Part shown: in pieces, positions 1 through 8,218 of the stretch
Numbering within the stretch: the first letter of the stretch is position 1
Layout of the letters: the number at the start of each line of letters is the position of its first letter
Assembly (NCBI GenBank): GCA_003116975.1
Contig: BGKB01000180.1
Coordinates: 62,001 to 126,000 of the forward strand
Origin: Aurantiochytrium sp. KH105
Taxonomy: Eukaryota; Sar; Bigyra; Thraustochytrida; Thraustochytriidae
Length of the DNA stretch: 64,000 nt
Direction of reading: 5' to 3'
The notes under the pieces: model-generated
Told to the model about the DNA's origin: nothing
Database searches by the model: none
The model's input: only the letters and a program-made list of their open reading frames with translations
Program-made: the position numbers and the translations under genes

Positions 1-768
1 TTTTCGTTGTGTTGGGAAAGGATGTTTTTGCTCGTGACACTGGCGTACGTTTCACGCGGCTCGGATCGTTGGACGATCGAGTCGACGTTTCCGACCGTTT
101 CGACGCTTCGAGCAACGTTGACTCGGCCTGGTAATCTGTCGAAAAACGAAAAACTTGCAGGGCAAATTGCAGCTTGGGTCCGACCTGGGTCGCCCTCTTT
201 CTTAGCCAATCTCCCGAATCGTCCCAATGTGGTCTTGGGCGACTCTCACCCTACTCTACGCTGGCGCTCCCGGCGCTAAAGGGAGCGCTGCCGCGGAGCC
301 GCAAAGCCGGAGCCACGGGCGCCGGCGCCTCCGCGGGCGATGCCCCAGCGCCCCGTCGTGAGGCTCGCGGCGAGGGTTTGGAGATACGCTTGTGCCATGG
401 CAGGCAAGGCGGCTGCCAGCTCGAGGCGAACGCCCTCAGCCTCGAGGACTTCCAGAGCTCTCGGGGAGACGCCGAATGACGGTGCATGGCAAGCGAGTCA
501 TTGCCATCATGCGTTCTGAAAGCCGTGGGGAAGATCTCAGCTGGGTTCCTGGCCATGAGCGACAACGATGAACAATGAAGCGATTGAAATCTGGGCTTGG
601 TGTACGAACAACGAAAGGGATTGAAATCTGCGCTTGGCGGCAGCGGACCAGACCCTCAACCAGGAGATCGTCTAACAAGAGCGGGAGCAAGAGCAAAGAG
701 TGACGGGACGACGCAAGGCTTGAGCAAGACTCAGCCTCCGTGCTCAGTGAGTTCACAAGACACGCAAG
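1..768. other. Intergenic region upstream of the SDR array
   Basis: No convincing gene is visible. The short open frames here have low-complexity, arginine-rich products and no family resemblance. Around 276-330 there is a GC-rich stretch rich in GGAGCC and GGCGCC words. It is roughly the reverse complement of a stretch downstream of SDR copies 1 and 2 (about 1950-2015 and 3442-3507), so it looks like a short dispersed inverted repeat. The last ~100 bases are the leader of the first SDR gene. Confidence 0.5.
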
Positions 769-1659
769 ATGAAGGTCTTTGTCACGAGCGCCACCGGCTG
801 GGTCGGGTCAGGCGTCACAAGGCTGCTTCTCGAGGGGGGGCACGAAGTCACGGCGCTCGTGCGCTCCGAGGCGTCGGAAAAGAAGGCCAAGGAAGCAGGC
901 GCAAAGACTGTATTTGGCGATCTCGAAAAACTTGATGTCCTCAAGGAAGCAGCAAAGGCCGCCGACGCTGTTATCCACACGGCCTTCATTCACGATTTTG
1001 CCCGCTACGCCGAGTGCGTGGCGATCGACAAGGCGGCCGTCAGCGCAATTCTCGACAGTCTATCTGGCTCTGGCAAGACTTTTGTCCTCGCTTCCGGGCT
1101 CCTGGGCACCGGAGATGAAGACACGCTGCCGCCCCTCGACGGCTTCTTATCCATTCGCGGCGCTGTCGAACGTCTTGTGCTCGAGCGTGGCGAGAAGGAA
1201 AAGATCCGCATTGCCGTCATGCGTCTGCCGCCTTCGGTCCACGGCGTCGGCGAGAAGGGTTTTGTGCCCATGCTCCACGGCATTGCCAAGGCCAAGGGCG
1301 TTTCGGCCTACGTTGACGAGGGCGACAACCGCTGGGCTGCAGTGCATCGCGATGACGCCGCTCGCGCCTTTGTGCTGGCGATGACCAAGGGTCCGGACGG
1401 CCAGCGTGCTCATGCGGTGGCTGAGCCAGAGGGCGTCCGTCTGCGGGACATCGCCGAGGCGATCGGCAAGCAGCTCGACATTCCTGTCAAGTCGATCTCG
1501 GGCGAGGACGCTGTGAACGAGCACTTTGGCGGCTTCGCAGGCTTTGTCTCGCTGACGATGACCTCCCCGCCCACGACGCTGACGCAAGAGCGTCTTGGCT
1601 GGAAGCCTGAGGCTCGCAGCCTTCTTGATGACATCGCGGATCCCGCGTACTTTGCCTAG
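769..1659 (+). CDS. SDR-family NAD(P)-dependent epimerase/dehydratase-like protein, copy 1
   Basis: 296 residues. The N-terminus MKVFVTSATGWVGSGVTRLL is the beta-alpha-beta dinucleotide-binding unit of an extended or atypical short-chain dehydrogenase/reductase (TxATGWxGS glycine motif). It is followed by the usual acidic/basic pattern and by ADAVIHTAF at about residues 64-72, a typical SDR beta-4 segment. A canonical YxxxK catalytic pair is not obvious, so it may be an atypical SDR (NmrA-like or isoflavone-reductase-like) rather than a true epimerase; the substrate is unknown. This is the first of three tandem same-strand copies. It is the most divergent in its first half and almost identical to copies 2 and 3 in its last ~120 residues. 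It stops with TAG. The start is the first ATG of the conserved block, after an A-rich leader. Confidence 0.85.
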   Translation: MKVFVTSATGWVGSGVTRLLLEGGHEVTALVRSEASEKKAKEAGAKTVFGDLEKLDVLKEAAKAADAVIHTAFIHDFARYAECVAIDKAAVSAILDSLSGSGKTFVLASGLLGTGDEDTLPPLDGFLSIRGAVERLVLERGEKEKIRIAVMRLPPSVHGVGEKGFVPMLHGIAKAKGVSAYVDEGDNRWAAVHRDDAARAFVLAMTKGPDGQRAHAVAEPEGVRLRDIAEAIGKQLDIPVKSISGEDAVNEHFGGFAGFVSLTMTSPPTTLTQERLGWKPEARSLLDDIADPAYFA

Positions 1660-2175
1660 AGAACATCACAAACACTAAACCTCATCTTCTGCTTGTTCCG
1701 TATCTTTTATTTTCTGATTTCCAGCAAAGCTTTTGCGATCGTGCTTAGGCTGCTGAAGCACGCATCTTACATACGTTGCTCCAGCCTCTTCAGCATCTGT
1801 CGACGTGCATATCTCACACCTATCTTCTCCTCGATTCTCTCGCCTGTTACGACCAACTCGGCCTGGACCTCCACGATCACCAGCTTCGCGTGTCCGTTCA
1901 TGATGCACACCCAAGCCCGGGCTCGTCCTCATAGTACCTCGGGTACTTCCGCCAAGGCGCCGGCGCCCGTGGCTCCGCCTTCGCGGCTCCCCCTTCGTGG
2001 CTCCGCGGCGGCTTTCTGTGAAGCGCCGTAAAAACCAGCGTCGGTCACGGGAGAAAGGCACCCGATGCCGAGTTGGAAGAAGAGTCTCGGGAGGTTGAGG
2101 AGTTCGTGCGACGCGCGATCCGGGCTGGACCAAACCCGCAACTAGAAGCGAAGCCAGCAAGAGCACAAGCAACAA
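1660..2175. repeat. SDR-array spacer repeat, unit 1
   Basis: The 3' flank of SDR copy 1. It is repeated almost perfectly after copy 2 (3152-3667), with only scattered single-base differences, such as one C/T change near 1917 and one T/C near 2067. It carries a GC-rich stretch built of GGCGCC and GGCTCC words. Together with the genes it defines a tandem unit of about 1.49 kb. Confidence 0.85.
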
Positions 2176-2260
2176 AGAGAGAAGCAGCAAAAGCAAGCAA
2201 GAGCGAGCAAAGGAAACAGTCGACTGCGAGACACTTTCCACACACACGCTTAAGAGCAAG

Positions 2261-3151
2261 ATGAAGGTCTTTGTCACGAGCGCCACCGGCTGGGTCGGCT
2301 CCGAAGTCACAAGATTGCTCGTCAAAGAAGGCCACGAAGTCACGGCGCTCGTGCGCTCCGAGGCATCGGAAAAGAAGGCCAAAGAAGCAGGCGTCAAGAC
2401 GGTCTCCGGAGACCTTGAAAGCCTCGAAGTTCTCAAGGAAGCAGCAAAGACCGCCGACGCCGTCATCCACACGGCCTTCATTCACGATTTTGCCCGCTAC
2501 GCCGAGTGCGTGGCGATCGACAAGGCGGCTGTCGGCGCCATTCTCGATGGCCTCTCCGGCTCCGGCAAGACCTTCGTCCTCGCTTCCGCGCTTCTCGGTA
2601 CGGGAGACGAAGACACGCTGCCGCCCCTCGACGGCTTTTCGGCCATTCGCGGCGCTGTCGAACGTCTTGCCCTCGAGCGTGGCGAGAAGGAAAAGGTCCG
2701 CATCGCCATCGTACGTCTGCCGCCTTCGGTCCATGGCGTCGGCGAGAAGGCCTTTGTGCCCATGCTTTACGGCATTGCCAAGGCCAAGGGCGTTTCGGCC
2801 TACGTTGACGAGGGCGACAACCGCTGGGCTGCAGTGCATCGCGATGACGCCGCTCGCGCCTTTGTGCTGGCGATGACCAAGGGTCCGGACGGCCAGCGTG
2901 CTCATGCGGTGGCCGAGCCAGAGGGCGTCCGTCTGCGGGACATCGCCGAGGCGATCGGCAAGCAGCTCGACATTCCTGTCAAGTCGATCTCGGGCGAGGA
3001 CGCTGTGAACGAGCACTTTGGCGGCTTCGCAGGCTTTGTCTCGCTGACGATGACCTCCCCGCCCACGACGCTGACGCAAGAGCGTCTTGGCTGGAAGCCT
3101 GAGGCTCGCAGCCTTCTTGATGACATCGCGGATCCCGCGTACTTTGCCTAG
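2261..3151 (+). CDS. SDR-family NAD(P)-dependent epimerase/dehydratase-like protein, copy 2
   Basis: 296 residues, same fold and motifs as copy 1: N-terminal TSATGWVGSEVTRLL nucleotide-binding loop, ADAVIHTAF, and a C-terminal LTQERLGWKPEARSLLDD that is characteristic of extended SDRs. The flanking DNA is also duplicated: the 3' flank after this gene is nearly base-for-base the flank after copy 1. The leader between 2150 and 2260 is rich in AGCAA/AGAG words, as seen before several genes here. No membrane segment or targeting peptide is seen, so a soluble cytosolic enzyme is likely. The substrate cannot be read from the sequence. Confidence 0.85.
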   Translation: MKVFVTSATGWVGSEVTRLLVKEGHEVTALVRSEASEKKAKEAGVKTVSGDLESLEVLKEAAKTADAVIHTAFIHDFARYAECVAIDKAAVGAILDGLSGSGKTFVLASALLGTGDEDTLPPLDGFSAIRGAVERLALERGEKEKVRIAIVRLPPSVHGVGEKAFVPMLYGIAKAKGVSAYVDEGDNRWAAVHRDDAARAFVLAMTKGPDGQRAHAVAEPEGVRLRDIAEAIGKQLDIPVKSISGEDAVNEHFGGFAGFVSLTMTSPPTTLTQERLGWKPEARSLLDDIADPAYFA

Positions 3152-3667
3152 AGAACATCACAAACACTAAACCTCATCTTCTGCTTGTTCCGTATCTTTT
3201 ATTTTCTGATTTCCAGCAAAGCTTTTGCGATCGTGCTTAGGCTGCTGAAGCACGCATCTTACATACGTTGCTCCAGCCTCTTCAGCATCTGTCGACGTGC
3301 ATATCTCACACCTATCTTCTCCTCGATTCTCTCGCCTGTTACGACCAACTCGGCCTGGACCTCCACGATCACCAGCTTCGCGTGTCCGTTCATGATGCAC
3401 ACCCAAGTCCGGGCTCGTCCTCATAGTACCTCGGGTACTTCCGCCAAGGCGCCGGCGCCCGTGGCTCCGCCTTCGCGGCTCCCCCTTCGTGGCTCCGCGG
3501 CGGCTTTCTGTGAAGCGCCGTAAAAACCAGCGTCGGTCACGGGAGAAAGGCACCCGACGCCGAGTTGGAAGAAGAGTCTCGGGAGGTTGAGGAGTTCGTG
3601 CGACGCGCGATCCGGGCTGGACCAAACCCGCAACTAGAAGCGAAGCCAGCAAGAGCACAAGAAACAA
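3152..3667. repeat. SDR-array spacer repeat, unit 2
   Basis: Second copy of the spacer after SDR copy 1. Near-identity of non-coding DNA implies recent tandem duplication or ongoing gene conversion. Homology ends at about 3670, and the next ~130 bases carry the relic start described under copy 3. Confidence 0.85.
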
Positions 3668-3801
3668 AGAGAGAAGCAGCCAAAGCGAGCAAAAGCAACA
3701 TGAAGAAGAATTCGGTGACCGGCTGGGTTGGATCCGGAATGAGAAGGTTGCTGGGCAAGAAGCGAGCGAGCGGAGCCCAGCAGAATATCGCGGACCAAAA
3801 G

Positions 3802-4692
3802 ATGAAGGTCTTTGTCACGAGCGCCACCGGCTGGGTCGGCTCCGAAGTCACAAGATTGCTCGTCGAAGAAGGCCACGAAGTCACGGCGCTCGTGCGCTCC
3901 GAGGCATCGGAAAAGAAGGCCAAGGAAGCAGGCGTCAAGACGGTCTCCGGTGACCTCGAAAGCCTCGACGTTCTCAAGGAAGCAGCAAAGACCGCCGACG
4001 CCGTCATCCACACGGCCTTCATTCACGATTTTGCCCGCTACGCCGAGTGCGTGGCGATCGACAAAGCGGCCGTCGGCGCCATTCTCGATGGCCTCTCCGG
4101 CTCCGGCAAGACCTTCGTCCTCGCTTCCGCGCTTCTTGGCACTGGAAATGAAGACACGCTGCCGCCCCTCGACGGCTTTTCGGCCATTCGTGGCGCTGTC
4201 GAACGTCTTGCCCTCGAGCGTGGCGAGAAGGAAAAGGTCCGCATCGCCATCGTGCGTCTACCGCCTTCGGTCCATGGCGTCGGCGAGAAGGCCTTTGTGC
4301 CCATGCTTTACGGCATTGCCAAGGCCAAGGGCGTTTCGGCCTACGTTGACGAGGGCGACAACCGCTGGGCTGCAGTGCATCGCGATGACGCCGCTCGCGC
4401 TTTTGTACTGGCGATGACCAAGGGCCCGGACGGCCAGCGTGCTCATGCGGTGGCTGAGCCAGAGGGCGTCCGTCTGCGGGACATCGCCGAGGCGATCGGC
4501 AAGCAGCTCGACATTCCTGTCAAGTCGATCTCGGGCGAGGACGCTGTGAACGAGCACTTTGGCGGCTTCGCAGGCTTTGTCTCGCTGACGATGACCTCCC
4601 CGCCCACGACGCTGACGCAAGAGCGTCTTGGCTGGAAGCCTGAGGCTCGCAGCCTTCTTGATGATATCGCGGATCCCGCGTACTTTGCCTAG
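3802..4692 (+). CDS. SDR-family NAD(P)-dependent epimerase/dehydratase-like protein, copy 3, with possible N-terminal extension
   Basis: The 296-residue core matches copies 1 and 2 and has the same TAG stop, after which homology to the other copies ends at once. The frame is open upstream, with another ATG at 3700. That would add 34 residues, including NSVTGWVGSGMRRLLGKK, which is itself a degraded copy of the enzyme's own first motif (TSATGWVGSEVTRLLVEE). The extension is therefore best read as the relic start of a fourth copy, whether or not it is translated. I chose 3802 because it aligns with the starts of the other two copies; 3700 is a real alternative. Confidence 0.82.
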   Translation: MKVFVTSATGWVGSEVTRLLVEEGHEVTALVRSEASEKKAKEAGVKTVSGDLESLDVLKEAAKTADAVIHTAFIHDFARYAECVAIDKAAVGAILDGLSGSGKTFVLASALLGTGNEDTLPPLDGFSAIRGAVERLALERGEKEKVRIAIVRLPPSVHGVGEKAFVPMLYGIAKAKGVSAYVDEGDNRWAAVHRDDAARAFVLAMTKGPDGQRAHAVAEPEGVRLRDIAEAIGKQLDIPVKSISGEDAVNEHFGGFAGFVSLTMTSPPTTLTQERLGWKPEARSLLDDIADPAYFA

Positions 4693-5031
4693 ACGCAGTC
4701 ACAATTTGCCGAACGCTGTGGCTCTTTTCGCCCCAATTGCGCAACTTTAAAAATACATCTCTTACTGTTTTCTACATTGATGATTGTGAAATACCTTGAA
4801 AAGGAGAGTGTATGTGGACGTTGTACGCGGTGTAATTGCAAGCGCCTTGTTTTCATCTCGTCAAAAATATGGAGGAAATGGCAGGGTAGAAAAATTGACA
4901 ATCTTTGATAGGGAAGAAAGAAGATTACGCAAGAGCGCGGCAATGATGTCGCGAATCAAACAGAGAAGAGAAATGACGGATCGGAGCGCTTGATCCTAAA
5001 AGGTCGGACAATGACAGGCAAAGTGCATCTT
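4693..5031. other. Intergenic region, convergent SDR copy 3 / FUN14 gene
   Basis: AT-richer than its surroundings. No gene, repeat or RNA structure was recognised. It serves as the 3' flank of two convergent genes. Confidence 0.5.
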
Positions 5032-5805
5032 TTAGCGGCCCTTAACAATTTTCTTGGAGGTCTCGATCATATCGAGAAGCTCGGCCTTCTCCGTGCCTTG
5101 CACGGGCAGGTCATACAGGCCTGTTGCTACGTTGACGTCGTTCTTGACTTCCCATTCGATCTGACGAAGTTCCTCAATGGAGCGCGCGTTGAGCTTCTCG
5201 GCAAGAATGACCTTGGGGTCGACATAGGGAACGGGGTTCGTGCCCGGAACGCCAAACTTGGAGCCAATACGGCGCAGGCTGTCCGCGCCCTTTTCGAGGT
5301 TATGCTTGCTGAAGAGATCAGTGGGAACGCCACCTAGCGCCAAGCTCGTGGCTCCACCATAGACAAAGGGCGTCGCAAAGGCGAGACTCATGGAGCGCGT
5401 GAGGCCATAGGCGAATCCCGAGGCGAAGCCGCTGCCGGCAGGCATGTTGAACTTGAGGAGCTCCTGCGTGTTGTTGAGCATGAGCCTAAAGTCCTCCGAG
5501 GTGATCTTGCCGTCGCCGTTCATATCGAGGATTCCGTAATAGTCGCGCTGCACCTTTCGCCAGTTCACGTCGATGTAGCCGAGATACGCCAGGCTCTGCA
5601 CGAAGACGAAGCCGCTTCCGAGAACAACGGCGGCGACCTTGCCGCCCTGGCGGAGAGCAAACCCGGACGTGAGGCCGGCGGCCGTGCCAACACCCAGCTG
5701 CGTGCCTGCGGGCACGAGCCTCGTCACGAGGTCATCCTCCTCGACCTTGACGGCGCCTCCCGCGGGGGGCGTCGCCGGCGGCGTCGGCGTCGGCATCGTC
5801 GCCAT
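5032..5805 (-). CDS. FUN14-family membrane protein with an inserted EF-hand
   Basis: 257 residues from the ATG at 5805. Residues ~38-82 (GVGTAAGLTSGFALRQGGKV, VLGSGFVFVQSLAYLGYIDV) and ~124-160 are the small-residue-rich membrane helices of the FUN14 fold. Between them lies DMNGDGKITSED at 94-105, a complete EF-hand calcium loop. FUN14 proteins (FUNDC1) sit in the mitochondrial outer membrane and act in mitophagy and ER contact. A calcium-binding loop in the domain suggests calcium-sensitive control, which is inference. The frame is open to 6390, with another in-frame ATG at 6216 whose product would look like a mitochondrial presequence. I prefer 5805 because FUN14 proteins normally lack a cleaved leader. 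The gene is divergent from the CDP-alcohol phosphatidyltransferase gene. Confidence 0.8.
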   Translation of the reverse strand: MATMPTPTPPATPPAGGAVKVEEDDLVTRLVPAGTQLGVGTAAGLTSGFALRQGGKVAAVVLGSGFVFVQSLAYLGYIDVNWRKVQRDYYGILDMNGDGKITSEDFRLMLNNTQELLKFNMPAGSGFASGFAYGLTRSMSLAFATPFVYGGATSLALGGVPTDLFSKHNLEKGADSLRRIGSKFGVPGTNPVPYVDPKVILAEKLNARSIEELRQIEWEVKNDVNVATGLYDLPVQGTEKAELLDMIETSKKIVKGR

Positions 5806-6371
5806 GATCCGCTCGCCGCCTGCTCCTTCGAGCAGCCGCCCGCGCGCGCTCGCTGGCTGGCTGGCGCGCTCGCGAGCGTCGATCGCAGAGCGCGCTCGCG
5901 CGGGGCCGCCGGTCGCTCCGTCCGCGCGGGCTCGGCTCGCCGCGCGCGCAGTCGGTCTCTCGCTCGCGGCTCGCGTGGCTGGATGCAGTTCTGCTGCCGC
6001 GGCGGGCTGGTCACGGGCGCGCCATAGCCGACTTGCGGCGGGGGATAGCCCACTTGCGGCCCCCGGCGGCAAGGGCGCGCCGCCGCGGATCGGCCCCGAG
6101 CCCGCGAAGGCGCCGGGAAGGGGCCGCGGCGGCCGCGCGGATCCCGGGGCGGCGCTTGCGTGAGCGCGGGACGCGGCCCTGGGAAGCAGGAGGCGAGACG
6201 GCAAAATGACGATCATCAATCGCGAATTGGATGAGGTGATCCGGCGCGATCGATCGAAGTCCGTCGATCGATCGAGCGAGCGAGCGACCGGAGCGAGGCG
6301 CCACCGCGCGGCGCGGCGAGGCCCTCGCCCCCGTCGCGGCCGGGCCGGCGGCTGCGCGCGGCGGCGCGCGG
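5806..6371. other. Divergent promoter region, FUN14 / CDP-alcohol phosphatidyltransferase
   Basis: Very GC-rich, with runs of CGAGCGAGC and several GATCGATCG words near 6245-6285. It separates two divergently transcribed genes, both probably mitochondrial, and so likely holds both promoters. No TATA box was seen. If the FUN14 protein starts at 6216 the true spacer is about 155 bp. Confidence 0.45.
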
Positions 6372-7772
6372 ATGGCGATGCGGGCGGCATGCAGATGGCA
6401 TGCCGCGCGGCCCCGCGGCGCAGCGCTCGCGCGCGCGGCCCCGCGGGCGGGCGCGCGCGCGCCGGCGTGGGGCAAGCTGGCGGCGCGCGGGGCGGCGACG
6501 ACGCCGAGGAAGGACGAGGAGGGGAACGCCAAGATCGGCGGCGCGAAGAATGAAGGCAAAGGCGCAGGCCGGTGGGCAGTCGTGCGCGCGAACCAGCAAA
6601 TCTACGCGTGGCTCAACGCGCGCGCAGCCGAGGCGCTCCTGGGCAGGGGCGGCGAAATGCTCCGAGACGCGGGTATTACCGCCAATAGGATAACGGCGGC
6701 GCGCACGACGCTCCTCTTGCCCACACTGTACTTGTTCTCGACGGGTCACACGGTCCTGCCGGCGGCTTTGGTTGTCATCAACGTCACCTTCGACTACGTG
6801 GACGGCGCCGTTGCGCGCGCAGAGCAGGCGCACAAACAAGCCGTTGCCCTTCAAGAGGCTGCGTCGCCGCCCCCACCACCTTCGCTTCTGCCAAGTGCAC
6901 GTGCTGTGCGTCTCGAGGAGACCTGGGGCGCCTACTTTGACGCCATCGCGGACAAGGCCTTTGCGATCCCGGTCTGGCTTTGTCTGTTTCAGCACTTTGG
7001 TGGCCACCCGATGCTCCAGTCCGCGCTCTTGGCGCACTCGGCCGTGGAAATATATAGCTCCTTTGTGCGGACAAAAGCTTACTTTGCCGAGCCCAGCTCA
7101 GCAAAGTGGCTTCCAGCACCATCGTCTCCTTACCCCAAAAACCTTGTGCCTGCTGCCGGCGCTAGTGCCGGCCTCGGGCGCACGGAGGCTTCAAAGGGCG
7201 CCGCTGCCGCCACAGGGAAGGCGGCAGCGGCGGCCCCGAAACCAGCCTCGGCGGTGGTGGCTGGCATGGTCGGCAAGACGAAGCAATTTGTCGCCATGCT
7301 TGGCACCGCCCTCGTCATGGTGCCACTAACAAAGACGCTGGGCACGGGTCTGTTATGCGTATCTGTTCCGCTGGCCGTTGGCAGCGTCATGCAAAAGATT
7401 GGCAACCGCGTCGTCTACGTTGAAGTCCCCAACGAACCAGTGTCGGCGGAGACGATTGATTTTCTTGAGCGGAGCAAAGCCTTGGGCACGCGTCTCATCG
7501 TGGGCGTTCGCCTCACAGACGAGGATCACACGTGTGTTTCGATCCCGGAGTTGGCCAGGCCTGACTTTGATGTCACGCCGGCGCTTCGCTTGCTCGCTCC
7601 CGTCGACGCGGTGCTTGATCCTGCCTTTCTGCCTCCTCCACAGTCGCTAGCAGACGACACGTTTATGCGCAACTTCGGCATCCACGTCGTCGCCGTGCCT
7701 GCCTCGAGCACCTTTGCCTCGGCGGATTCCAACCCTGACCATTTTCAACGAGGGCGCATCGTTCCCGTCTGA
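6372..7772 (+). CDS. CDP-alcohol phosphatidyltransferase (cardiolipin or phosphatidylglycerophosphate synthase-like) with cytidylyltransferase-like C-terminus
   Basis: 466 residues. The first ~50 residues are rich in Arg and Ala with almost no acids (MAMRAACRWHAARPRGAALA), a good mitochondrial presequence. ANRITAARTTLLLPTLYL is the usual entry helix of the family. The signature D-x2-DG-x2-AR is seen as DYVDGAVAR at about 138-146. Its second half, G-x3-D-x3-D (GAYFDAIAD), follows only after a ~30-residue insert containing PPPPPS. Further membrane helices run to about residue 345. The last ~115 residues (VVYVEVPNEP, FLERSKALGTRLIVGV, then a late IHVVAV strand) resemble the Rossmann core of phosphoethanolamine or phosphocholine cytidylyltransferases, but the HxGH motif is missing. 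The lipid made is uncertain; cardiolipin or PG phosphate is most likely from the targeting. Confidence 0.78.
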   Translation: MAMRAACRWHAARPRGAALARAAPRAGARAPAWGKLAARGAATTPRKDEEGNAKIGGAKNEGKGAGRWAVVRANQQIYAWLNARAAEALLGRGGEMLRDAGITANRITAARTTLLLPTLYLFSTGHTVLPAALVVINVTFDYVDGAVARAEQAHKQAVALQEAASPPPPPSLLPSARAVRLEETWGAYFDAIADKAFAIPVWLCLFQHFGGHPMLQSALLAHSAVEIYSSFVRTKAYFAEPSSAKWLPAPSSPYPKNLVPAAGASAGLGRTEASKGAAAATGKAAAAAPKPASAVVAGMVGKTKQFVAMLGTALVMVPLTKTLGTGLLCVSVPLAVGSVMQKIGNRVVYVEVPNEPVSAETIDFLERSKALGTRLIVGVRLTDEDHTCVSIPELARPDFDVTPALRLLAPVDAVLDPAFLPPPQSLADDTFMRNFGIHVVAVPASSTFASADSNPDHFQRGRIVPV

Positions 7773-7919
7773 AGATTGTGATTGATATGATACCACCGTG
7801 GTCGATAGACTGACTACCTAGGTCTAGACTAATTGGATGTAAGACATTTTAGCCTACCAGATGGCTAATGGCGTATCCGCCGGAATCGTGAAGCCCGTCT
7901 TGCGCGTTTTCTAATTCTT

Positions 7920-7958
<39 letters not shown>

Positions 7959-8218
7959 TTTCATCGACTTCGGAACCTCTGGACCCATTTGGATACCACT
8001 TTTGCTTCGTTTCAGAACTTGGCTCACAATCAGTTCTTGCCTCGGACACGCGAGGCCCAGACCTCGATATCTTCACCATCGTTCACGATCGGAGCGGCGT
8101 GGCGCAGCGCAGTGCGTCTTGGCGAAGGGACAGCGTAAAGCTCACGGGAAGGCGCGCAGGAAAGAAGTAAGGAAGTTGAAGCAAGCAACCGAGCAAGCAA
8201 GCAAGCAAGCAAGCCACG
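7773..8218. other. Intergenic region upstream of xylose isomerase
   Basis: Holds the CAG microsatellite at 7921-7956 and an AGCA tetranucleotide run at about 8191-8214 that ends just before the xylose isomerase ATG, so it lies in the 5' leader. Nothing else was recognised. Confidence 0.6.
7921..7956 (+). repeat. CAG trinucleotide microsatellite
   Basis: Ten uninterrupted CAG units followed by CAACAG. It lies outside any supported coding region, in the spacer before xylose isomerase. Confidence 0.95.

Noticed and set aside
2045-3079. 344-codon minus-strand open frame antisense to SDR copy 2 (and similar antisense frames over copies 1 and 3)
   Set aside because: It is a shadow of the plus-strand SDR codons in GC-rich DNA; the plus strand has the Rossmann motifs and the antisense product is Arg/His/Leu-rich with no family resemblance.
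5806-6390. N-terminal extension of the FUN14 protein to 6390
   Set aside because: It would overlap the start of the divergent phosphatidyltransferase gene and is Pro/Arg/Ala filler; 6216 remains a weaker alternative start.
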